Shown here piece by piece: positions 1-5,291 of a stretch of 5,291 nt of DNA. The DNA is from Methanolobus sp. UBA32 (lineage in GTDB: Archaea; Halobacteriota; Methanosarcinia; Methanosarcinales; Methanosarcinaceae). The position numbers and the translations under genes were made by a program. Position 1 is the first letter of the stretch; the number at the start of each line of letters is the position of its first letter. The notes beneath the pieces were generated by a model. That model was not told where the DNA came from. It ran no database searches and saw only the letters and a list, made by a program, of their open reading frames with translations. The stretch spans positions 1 to 5,291 of the forward strand of contig DAZF01000010.1 in NCBI GenBank assembly GCA_002507205.1, given 5' to 3'.

Positions 1-11
1 CTATTCATAGG

Positions 12-1922
12 GTGGTAGTTGACTCAAGAGGAATGACATTGACCGGTAAACGTATATTAATGGGTAACGAAGCCATTGCTTTTGGAGCTATGAAGGCTGG
101 TCTTCAGATCGCAAGTGGATATCCTGGCACACCATCAAGTGAGGTCATGGAGACTATCATTTCACATGCAAAGGAATATGGTATCTATGCCGAATGGGCC
201 ACAAATGAAAAAGTAGCACTCGAAACTGCAGTAGGTGCAGCATATTCAGGTGCAAATGCCATAGTCACTATGAAACAGGTAGGTCTTAACGTGGCTTCCG
301 ATCCTCTTATGAGCCTTTCCTACATAGGTGTGAAAGGTTCACTTGTCATCCTTGTTTCCGATGATCCGGGTCCGCATTCATCCCAGACAGAGCAGGATAC
401 ACGGGCATTCGGGTATTTTTCTAATATTCCCGTACTTGATCCCTCAACTCCGCAGGAAGCCTATGACATGGCAAAACTGGCATTTGAGTTGTCCCATGAA
501 ATGGAAACTCCTGTAATTCTGAGGACCACCACAAGAGTTTCCCATGGTTGTGCAGATGTGATCATAGAAGACATTGACCCGGTTTCCAGGGATATTGAGG
601 GTTTTGTCAAAGATACAAGGTGGACCATCTTTCCAAAACTGACAGCCCAGCGTCATCCGCTTCTGGAAGAGCTTCAGGTTAAAATATCTGACCGTTTTTC
701 AGAGCACTTTGCCGATAATTCATTTAATTCTATCACAAAGGGAAGCAGCAATATAGGAATTGCAGCATCTGGTGTTTCAAGCCTTTACGTCCGGGAGGCA
801 ATAAAGGATTATCCCGGAACATTCTCCCTTTTTAAGACTGCCACTGCTTATCCGTTTCCAGAAAAGGCAGCTCTTGATTTTATGAAAGGGATATCTGACC
901 TGATAGTTGTGGAGGAGCTGGACCCTTACATGGAAGACCAGTTCCTGCAAATAGCAGGCAGACACCACCTTACTATCAATATTCATGGAAAGAAAGATGG
1001 ATCCTTCTCTTTCAGTGGTGAGTATGATGTGGATGTTGTCATAGACGGCATCAACCGTGCACTTGATAAAATAGGCAGCAATACCTGTTGTCTTTCCCAC
1101 TCGATTGTAGCCGTAAAAGCAGAGGATATTCCGTCTCTTCCCATTCGGGCTCCAACTTTGTGTGCAGGTTGCATGCATCGGACAGTATTCTATGCCTTCA
1201 AGAAGGCTGCCGCCAAAATGAGATCAAAAACCGGCGTTGATTCGGTATTCTCCGGTGATATAGGATGTTATACACTTGGAAATGCCCGTCCTCTGAACAT
1301 GGTTAACACCTGTCTGTGTATGGGCGCCGGCATAAGTATTGCAGCCGGTCTTTCCCATACACAGGAATTCAGCAATGGTCAGAATGCAAAGCAGGTGGCT
1401 TTCATCGGTGATTCCACATTCTTCCATTCTGGTATCGCTGCTGTTGTCAGTGCTGTCTACAACAATGCGAACATAACAATTGCAGTTCTCGATAACCGTA
1501 CAACTGCAATGACAGGACATCAGCCTCATCCCGGTATAGGCATAACTGCCATGGGCTTCCCTGCAAAGATGATCGATATTTCAGAGGTCCTTAAAAGCTG
1601 TGGGGTCGGAATGGTAAAGACCATTGAAGCAGATGACCTTGATAAATGCATGGACATAGCCACTGAGGCGATGGAGTTCGAAGGACCTTCTGCTGTAGTG
1701 TTCAAAGGCAAGTGCGTTGCCATATGCAAGGGAACAGGGCAATATATCGTTGATGAGGACAAATGTACCGGCTGCAAACTGTGTATCAGCCAGCTTGGAT
1801 GTCCTGCAATTTTCTCAATATCCTCAGGACTTCCGGTAATTCAGGATACATGCAGCGGGTGTGGCCTGTGTGCACAGATATGTCCGTCTGATGCCATTGT
1901 GCTGAAGGAGGTTTCACAATGA
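12..1922 (+). CDS. iorA: Indolepyruvate:ferredoxin oxidoreductase, alpha subunit
   Basis: This is the catalytic subunit of the cytoplasmic, thiamine-diphosphate enzyme that interconverts aryl pyruvates and arylacetyl-CoA with ferredoxin. Numbered from the GTG at 12, the N-terminal pyrimidine-binding domain shows GYPGTPSSEV at 36-45 and the likely thiamine-activating Glu in NEK at 65-67. A middle domain carries VEELDPYMED at 300-309. The thiamine-diphosphate/Mg domain shows CAGCMHR at 384-390, GDIGCY at 415-420, GDST at 466-469 and LDN at 493-495. A C-terminal ferredoxin domain has C585, C588, C591, C597 and C614, C617, C620, C624, enough for two 4Fe-4S clusters. The 636-residue length fits the family. 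The frame is open to the left edge, so the start is uncertain: GTG 12, ATG 33 and TTG 39 are candidates, and TTG 39 has the best-placed AGAGGA (27-32). The gene overlaps iorB by 4 bases, implying translational coupling and a stoichiometric complex. Family identity is certain; the preference among indole-, phenyl- and hydroxyphenylpyruvate cannot be read from sequence. Confidence 0.96.
   Translation: MVVDSRGMTLTGKRILMGNEAIAFGAMKAGLQIASGYPGTPSSEVMETIISHAKEYGIYAEWATNEKVALETAVGAAYSGANAIVTMKQVGLNVASDPLMSLSYIGVKGSLVILVSDDPGPHSSQTEQDTRAFGYFSNIPVLDPSTPQEAYDMAKLAFELSHEMETPVILRTTTRVSHGCADVIIEDIDPVSRDIEGFVKDTRWTIFPKLTAQRHPLLEELQVKISDRFSEHFADNSFNSITKGSSNIGIAASGVSSLYVREAIKDYPGTFSLFKTATAYPFPEKAALDFMKGISDLIVVEELDPYMEDQFLQIAGRHHLTINIHGKKDGSFSFSGEYDVDVVIDGINRALDKIGSNTCCLSHSIVAVKAEDIPSLPIRAPTLCAGCMHRTVFYAFKKAAAKMRSKTGVDSVFSGDIGCYTLGNARPLNMVNTCLCMGAGISIAAGLSHTQEFSNGQNAKQVAFIGDSTFFHSGIAAVVSAVYNNANITIAVLDNRTTAMTGHQPHPGIGITAMGFPAKMIDISEVLKSCGVGMVKTIEADDLDKCMDIATEAMEFEGPSAVVFKGKCVAICKGTGQYIVDEDKCTGCKLCISQLGCPAIFSISSGLPVIQDTCSGCGLCAQICPSDAIVLKEVSQ
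27..32 (+). promoter_or_regulatory. Possible ribosome binding site for a TTG start of iorA
   Basis: AGAGGA lies 6 bases before the in-frame TTG at 39 and directly abuts the ATG at 33, which is too close for that ATG. If used, the protein would begin just before GKRILMGNEA, where the conserved region of IorA starts. The GTG at 12 has only 11 bases of visible upstream sequence and no clear ribosome binding site in it. This is an inference from spacing only. Confidence 0.4.
1905..1912 (+). promoter_or_regulatory. Strong ribosome binding site of iorB
   Basis: AAGGAGGT lies inside the last codons of iorA, 6 bases before the iorB ATG at 1919. It is a near-perfect complement to the 3' end of 16S rRNA and fixes the iorB start. 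Together with the ATGA stop/start overlap it suggests coupled, efficient translation of the second subunit. Confidence 0.85.
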
Positions 1923-2527
1923 AATTCGATATTCTCATTGCAGGTGTCGGTGGCCAGGGTGTTGTGCTGGCTTCCCGTTTGCTTGCTACCGCTGCCATGG
2001 ACGCAGGTTTCCATGTGGCTACGGCTGAGACCATAGGAATGGCACAGAGGGAAGGGTCTGTAACCAGTCATGTGAGGATCGGTGACGGTGTATGCGGATC
2101 GCTGATTCCTCAGGGAAAGGCAGACCTGCTTATAGGCCTTGAGCCGGCAGAAGCTGCAAGGAACCTTCTTTTCCTCGGGAAGGACGGCAATATGATCGTC
2201 AATGAACATGCCATAATGCCTTCTACACAGGGTTGTGATGAATACGACCCGGGGACGATACTGGATTTCCTGAAGGGTAGTTGTCCGGGAACCATCACTG
2301 CTGATTTTACTGAACTTGCAAGGGATGCTGGTACCTATAAAGCGGCTAATGTTGCCATGATAGCAGCGGCAGCAGGTGCTGGTCTTTTGCCATTCTCCAA
2401 AGAATATCTGTGGGATGTGCTTGAGAAAATGATCCCTGAAAAGTACAGGGATGTTAATCGCAGGGTATTTGACAGGGCTATTGAAAGTGTTTCAGGGAAT
2501 AACCGCAAGGTGATTAATAAGGATTGA
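1919..2527 (+). CDS. iorB: Indolepyruvate:ferredoxin oxidoreductase, beta subunit
   Basis: This is the small partner of IorA, a member of the pyruvate/ketoacid ferredoxin oxidoreductase gamma-domain family. In characterised archaeal enzymes (such as that of Pyrococcus) IorA and IorB form a heterotetramer. The 202-residue length is typical. The family signature GVGGQGVV is at residues 9-16, directly after the first beta strand. A second conserved block, TIGMAQREGSVTSHV, is at 38-52, and KAANVAMIAAAAGAG at 141-155 matches the conserved C-terminal helix region. There are no cysteine cluster motifs, as expected, since the iron-sulfur clusters are in IorA. The ATG start is well supported by AAGGAGGT 6 bases upstream and by the ATGA overlap with the iorA stop. 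The gene is followed after 16 bases by the ligase gene, so all three are probably one transcript. Confidence 0.95.
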   Translation: MKFDILIAGVGGQGVVLASRLLATAAMDAGFHVATAETIGMAQREGSVTSHVRIGDGVCGSLIPQGKADLLIGLEPAEAARNLLFLGKDGNMIVNEHAIMPSTQGCDEYDPGTILDFLKGSCPGTITADFTELARDAGTYKAANVAMIAAAAGAGLLPFSKEYLWDVLEKMIPEKYRDVNRRVFDRAIESVSGNNRKVINKD

Positions 2528-2532
2528 TCGCA

Positions 2533-2540
2533 GGGTGAGA
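2533..2540 (+). promoter_or_regulatory. Ribosome binding site of the arylacetate-CoA ligase gene
   Basis: GGGTGAGA contains GGTGA, which pairs with the archaeal 16S 3' end, and GGTGA ends 5 bases before the ATG at 2544. It fills most of the 16-base gap after iorB and supports ATG 2544 over the later in-frame GTG at 2637, which has no comparable site. No promoter fits in this gap, so the gene probably depends on the iorAB transcript. Confidence 0.7.
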
Positions 2541-2543
2541 TGA

Positions 2544-3878
2544 ATGTATAATTGTCACGATAACAACAGCCAGGAGCCTGCAGGGAATAAAACTGATATT
2601 GCCGAGGACAGGAATCTCTGTGATTATGATATATCCGTGGAAAAGAGAACTTCCAGTCTCATCGATCTTCTGAGAAGAGTTACAGAAGGCAGTCCATTTT
2701 ATCAGAAAAAGTTTGCAGAAGCAGGCGTGGATATCAATGAAGTAAAAACGCTTGAGGACATCAGTAAATTACCTTTAACGACAAAAGAGGAACTCAGGGA
2801 TGCCTATCCACTGGGACTTCAGGCTGTGCCGGACAAAGATATCGTGAGGATACACTCGTCTTCAGGCACCACTGGAAGTCCGGTTATCATTCCATACACA
2901 AAGCAAGATGTGGAAGTATGGGCTGATATGATGATGCGCTGCTATAAACTTGCAGGGCTCACAAATGTTGACAGGATACAGATCACTCCCGGTTATGGTT
3001 TATGGACTGCAGGTATTGGATTCCAGGCAGGTGCGGAACTTCTTGGTGCAATGGCTGTTCCAATGGGCCCGGGTAATACCGAGAAGCAGCTCCAGATGAT
3101 GCTCGATCTTAAGTCAACGGCACTTGCAAGCACATCATCCTATGCCCTCCTGCTTGCGGAAGAAATCACAAAAAGGGGACTAAAGGATAAAATCAACCTG
3201 AAGGTCGGTATAATCGGTTCTGAACGCTGGAGCCCTAAGATGAGGGCACGTATTGAGAATGATCTGGGAATAGATACTTATGATATCTTTGGCCTGACCG
3301 AGATATATGGGCCTGGAATTGCACTTGACTGCCTGCTGCATGATGGTCTTCATTACTGGTCGGACCACCTGCTTTTTGAGATAATAGATCCTGTAACCGG
3401 GGAAACCCTGCCTGATGGAACTCTCGGTGAGCTGGTTATCACAACGCTTACAAAGGAAGGTGCACCGCTCATACGTTACAGAACAAGGGATTTGACACGT
3501 ATATATCCGGAACCATGCAAATGTGGTTGTCCTTTCCCACGTATTGACCGTTTGCTCGGACGTACTGATGACCGTATCAAGATAAAAGCTGTGAATGTCT
3601 ATCCCGGACAGATAGAGGATGTCATTCTCCGTGTTGAAGGCGTGAGCAGTGAATACCAGATTGTCCTTGAAAGGGATGCCGGCAGGGACACTATGCTTTT
3701 TAGGGTTGAGATCGAGAATGCCGATGATCCTGAAGTCAATAAACAGAGATCAAAGCAGATGAACAAGGCTTTCCATGATTTTATCGGCGTAAGCGTTGAT
3801 GTGGAATGCGTTCCTATTGGAGCATTGCCACGTAGTGAAAAGAAGAGTAAGAGAGTTATCGATAACAGAGAGATGTGA
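2544..3878 (+). CDS. paaK: Phenylacetate-CoA ligase family protein (AMP-forming, PaaK-like)
   Basis: This is a cytoplasmic adenylate-forming enzyme that converts an arylacetate, ATP and CoA to arylacetyl-CoA, AMP and pyrophosphate. At 444 residues it matches PaaK in length. The phosphate-binding loop SSSGTTGSP is at 105-113. FGLTEIYGPG at 249-258 is the PaaK form of the adenylate-binding motif. RYRTRDLT is at 311-318, with D316 the expected ribose-binding Asp. GRTDDRIKIKAVNVYP at 339-354 is the hinge leading into the small C-terminal domain, which ends in LPRSEKKSKRVIDNR (428-442) with the catalytic-type lysines K434/K436. A short CxCxC group at 327-331 matches the Cys-containing loop seen in many relatives. 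The first 30 or so residues do not resemble the usual PaaK N-terminus; similarity begins near SPFYQKKFAEAG. Position behind iorAB points to phenylacetate, hydroxyphenylacetate or indoleacetate as substrate. The family call is firm; the exact substrate is inferred. Confidence 0.93.
   Translation: MYNCHDNNSQEPAGNKTDIAEDRNLCDYDISVEKRTSSLIDLLRRVTEGSPFYQKKFAEAGVDINEVKTLEDISKLPLTTKEELRDAYPLGLQAVPDKDIVRIHSSSGTTGSPVIIPYTKQDVEVWADMMMRCYKLAGLTNVDRIQITPGYGLWTAGIGFQAGAELLGAMAVPMGPGNTEKQLQMMLDLKSTALASTSSYALLLAEEITKRGLKDKINLKVGIIGSERWSPKMRARIENDLGIDTYDIFGLTEIYGPGIALDCLLHDGLHYWSDHLLFEIIDPVTGETLPDGTLGELVITTLTKEGAPLIRYRTRDLTRIYPEPCKCGCPFPRIDRLLGRTDDRIKIKAVNVYPGQIEDVILRVEGVSSEYQIVLERDAGRDTMLFRVEIENADDPEVNKQRSKQMNKAFHDFIGVSVDVECVPIGALPRSEKKSKRVIDNREM
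3855..3866. repeat. 12-bp perfect palindrome
   Basis: GTTATCGATAAC reads identically on both strands and lies inside the last codons of the ligase gene, immediately before the junction hairpin. It could be a protein-binding site or simply a consequence of the codons for VIDN. On the minus strand it would sit downstream of the converging gene's stop. No function can be assigned. Confidence 0.5.
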
Positions 3879-3892
3879 GAACACATCACTCT
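3867..3892. terminator. Hairpin at the convergent gene junction, possible bidirectional terminator
   Basis: A 6-bp stem (GATGTG 3872-3877 with CACATC 3882-3887) closes an AGAA loop. After one A/A mismatch it continues for 4 more pairs (AGAG 3867-3870 with CTCT 3889-3892). The structure covers both stop codons, TGA 3876-3878 on plus and TGA (3888-3886) on minus. On the minus strand it is followed by a pyrimidine-rich stretch with several T runs (about 3838-3854). The plus side has only a TTT. Archaeal termination relies mainly on T tracts, so termination is more plausible for the minus transcript. Base pairing is seen directly; the function is inferred. Confidence 0.45.
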
Positions 3893-5291
3893 TTATCCAC
3901 AAGCACTGCATTGGTGATAACCACCTTTGCAGTGTACTCATCCCTTTCGATAACTTCCATTTCCCTTATCTCTATCTTTTTGTGATACATCGGTCCGTCA
4001 GTTACAAAACTTTCGAACTCGCCGCCCTCGCCTGCGACATTAAGGCCAATTTTCTCGTTGAGCTTGACAAGTTTCTCGATGTCTTTTTCTCCTATGATCC
4101 GTCCGACCCAGCTTTTGTCAAGGCCGTATGCGGCTACACTGCTGAAGATGAACTCAAATCCAATGTCTAAAAGTTGGTGCATCTCTTTTTCCTGGTCGAT
4201 GTGCCACAGGGGTGAGAAAGCTTTTAGTCCGAGTTCGTCACATACCTTTTCTATCCTTTCACGCTGGTAATTGGAATACAGGGCACCAGTGACAATTCCT
4301 TCAATCCCATACTCGTTCTTTGCACGAATTATGGCATTCTTCATGTCATCCAGTTCTTTCTCTTTCTCACCCATTGTAAGCTCTTCAATTAGCGGCATTC
4401 CCATGGCTTCCGCCTGCAGGCGTGCAAGATCGATGTTTGGGGTGTGGAACATATATGAGTCGAGGTTCTGGCTCTTGATCGTGATAAGGCACTCGATGGA
4501 ATAATTCTGCTGCTGCATTATGTGCATGGCATAGTTACTGTCCTTGCCTGAACTGAAAAGCACACCTAACTTGAGGTTTGGCTGGTTGTAGAATTGCTTC
4601 AGGTAATCTGTCTTTGTCTTGCATCCGGCTTTCTTTGCGAGTTTGCCGATGGCCTTATCGAAGCGGCTTCCATATTGAGCAGCCTGTTTTTTACGCTGGC
4701 TAACCTGAGCAGGAATTCCAAGCTCGTCGGCAAGCAGACGTAAAATAAGTTTGTTCTGCTCGTCGTTGATCTTGTACTCCGGTGGTATCTTGAGAGAATA
4801 ATCCACGAATCTCTTGTCAAGATATGGTACACGTAACTCGATGTTGTTGTTCATGGAAACAACATCATCACGGTAAGTATTCTTCTCGTATATCTTCAGT
4901 ACGTCGGCATAGCAGTCCCTGCTTATGTCTGTGGAACGCTTGTGGCGGTCATAACCTGCAAATACCTCATCGGCTCCGGAACCTGAGAACATGGCCCTGA
5001 TACCATCTTCCTTTGCAGCTACACATGCTGCGTACATGGTCAGTGCAACTCCAACCTTTGGTACATTGGTATCTTCAACAAGCGGGACTACCTCTTTGAG
5101 GTAGGTCTCCACCTCGTCCAGTCCTATGCTTTTGACCTTCAGGTCGAGTCCAAGTTCCTCTGCCATCATCCGGGAGTATTCAATGTCAGGAGGAAGCTGT
5201 ACTTCGCAGAGGCCTGCGGTGTAACAGGTAAAATCGATTCCCGGTTTTTTTCCCATCATCTTACACATGCATGCAATGATAGTGGAATCCA
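3886..5291 (-). CDS. Asparagine synthetase-like domain fused to diphthine-ammonia ligase (Dph6) domain, 5' end outside window
   Basis: This gene runs off the right edge. Reading continues upstream of the Met codon at 5268 without a stop, and the edge codons give xDSTIIAC, the tail of an asparagine-synthetase SGGxDS loop. Counting from that internal Met, residues 1-215 are an AsnB-type PP-loop domain with SGSGADEVFAGY at 95-106, NTYRDDVV at 130-137, ELRVPYLDKRFVDYSL at 144-159 and RKKQAAQYGS at 192-201. Residues 231-460 are a complete Dph6-type domain (DUF71, ATP pyrophosphatase fold). It shows SSGKDS at 239-244, TGALYSNYQRERIE at 327-340, SSVAAYGLDKSWVGR at 376-390 and GEGGEFES at 413-420. 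Dph6 amidates diphthine on elongation factor 2 using ATP and ammonia. The junction is about base 4578, with no stop or frame change. In the first domain the Glu of classical SGEGSDE is Ser97. Any glutaminase domain would lie outside the window. The Dph6 domain is confidently assigned; whether the first domain makes asparagine is open. Confidence 0.9.
   Translation of the reverse strand, partial: DSTIIACMCKMMGKKPGIDFTCYTAGLCEVQLPPDIEYSRMMAEELGLDLKVKSIGLDEVETYLKEVVPLVEDTNVPKVGVALTMYAACVAAKEDGIRAMFSGSGADEVFAGYDRHKRSTDISRDCYADVLKIYEKNTYRDDVVSMNNNIELRVPYLDKRFVDYSLKIPPEYKINDEQNKLILRLLADELGIPAQVSQRKKQAAQYGSRFDKAIGKLAKKAGCKTKTDYLKQFYNQPNLKLGVLFSSGKDSNYAMHIMQQQNYSIECLITIKSQNLDSYMFHTPNIDLARLQAEAMGMPLIEELTMGEKEKELDDMKNAIIRAKNEYGIEGIVTGALYSNYQRERIEKVCDELGLKAFSPLWHIDQEKEMHQLLDIGFEFIFSSVAAYGLDKSWVGRIIGEKDIEKLVKLNEKIGLNVAGEGGEFESFVTDGPMYHKKIEIREMEVIERDEYTAKVVITNAVLVDKE

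Noticed and set aside
777..1178. A 133-codon minus-strand open frame inside iorA.
   Set aside because: It is antisense to a conserved thiamine-enzyme gene and shows no recognisable domain.
2528..2543. Possible internal promoter between iorB and the ligase gene.
   Set aside because: The gap is 16 bases, mostly ribosome binding site, with no TATA-box-like element. Co-transcription is simpler.
1920..3888. All four stop codons in the window are TGA, which could hint at reassigned or suppressed UAG (pyrrolysine) as in Methanosarcinaceae.
   Set aside because: Four genes are far too few to infer stop-codon avoidance, and no in-frame TAG occurs in any of the genes to support pyrrolysine use here.
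3796..4170. A 124-codon plus-strand open frame crossing the ligase end and the minus-strand gene.
   Set aside because: It overlaps two well-supported genes in another frame, has no recognisable domain, and its composition is that of a reverse-strand shadow.
4560..4620. Suspicion that the AsnB-Dph6 fusion results from a sequencing or assembly error.
   Set aside because: The frame is continuous, the linker codes sensibly, and both flanking domains are intact with no visible stop or frame shift at the join. An error cannot be fully excluded without raw reads.
5245..5251. Run of seven A on the minus strand within GGA AAA AAA CCG, matching a slippery heptamer pattern for -1 frameshifting.
   Set aside because: It lies inside the conserved AsnB-like domain, the zero frame encodes the full downstream protein, and I see no stimulatory structure. 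Chance Lys-Lys coding is sufficient.

Overview
The window looks like a chromosomal segment of a strictly anaerobic, mesophilic methanogenic archaeon. The protein style suggests Methanosarcinaceae (something like Methanolobus, Methanococcoides or Methanohalophilus), but that genus-level guess is from memory and no marker gene here proves it. Supporting signs are a ferredoxin-dependent indolepyruvate oxidoreductase, GGAGGT/GGTGA-type ribosome binding sites, a diphthine-ammonia-ligase domain (diphthamide is made only by archaea and eukaryotes), and the absence of any bacterial-type gene.

Layout: bases 12-3878 hold a tight plus-strand operon of three genes. iorA (alpha subunit of indolepyruvate:ferredoxin oxidoreductase) overlaps iorB (beta subunit) by 4 bases. 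After a 16-base gap comes a PaaK-type AMP-forming arylacetate-CoA ligase. Bases 3886-5291 hold one minus-strand gene, cut off by the right edge of the window, which converges on the operon with only 7 bases between the two stop codons. That junction forms a hairpin that could terminate both transcripts. The window is essentially all coding, and I see no RNA gene, mobile element, CRISPR array or long repeat.

How the genes fit together: the ligase can activate phenylacetate, 4-hydroxyphenylacetate or indoleacetate to the CoA thioester. IorAB can then reductively carboxylate it with reduced ferredoxin and CO2 to the aryl pyruvate, which is transaminated to Phe, Tyr or Trp. This is the known arylacetate salvage route of methanogens. 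It is the likeliest reading because an AMP-forming ligase costs ATP and would not conserve energy in the opposite, catabolic direction.

The most unusual item is the minus-strand gene. It joins an asparagine-synthetase-type PP-loop domain to a complete Dph6 (diphthine-ammonia ligase) PP-loop domain in one reading frame. The asparagine-synthetase part carries Ser where classical AsnB has a catalytic Glu (SGSGADE instead of SGEGSDE), so it may not simply make asparagine. The rest of the window appears ordinary for this lineage.
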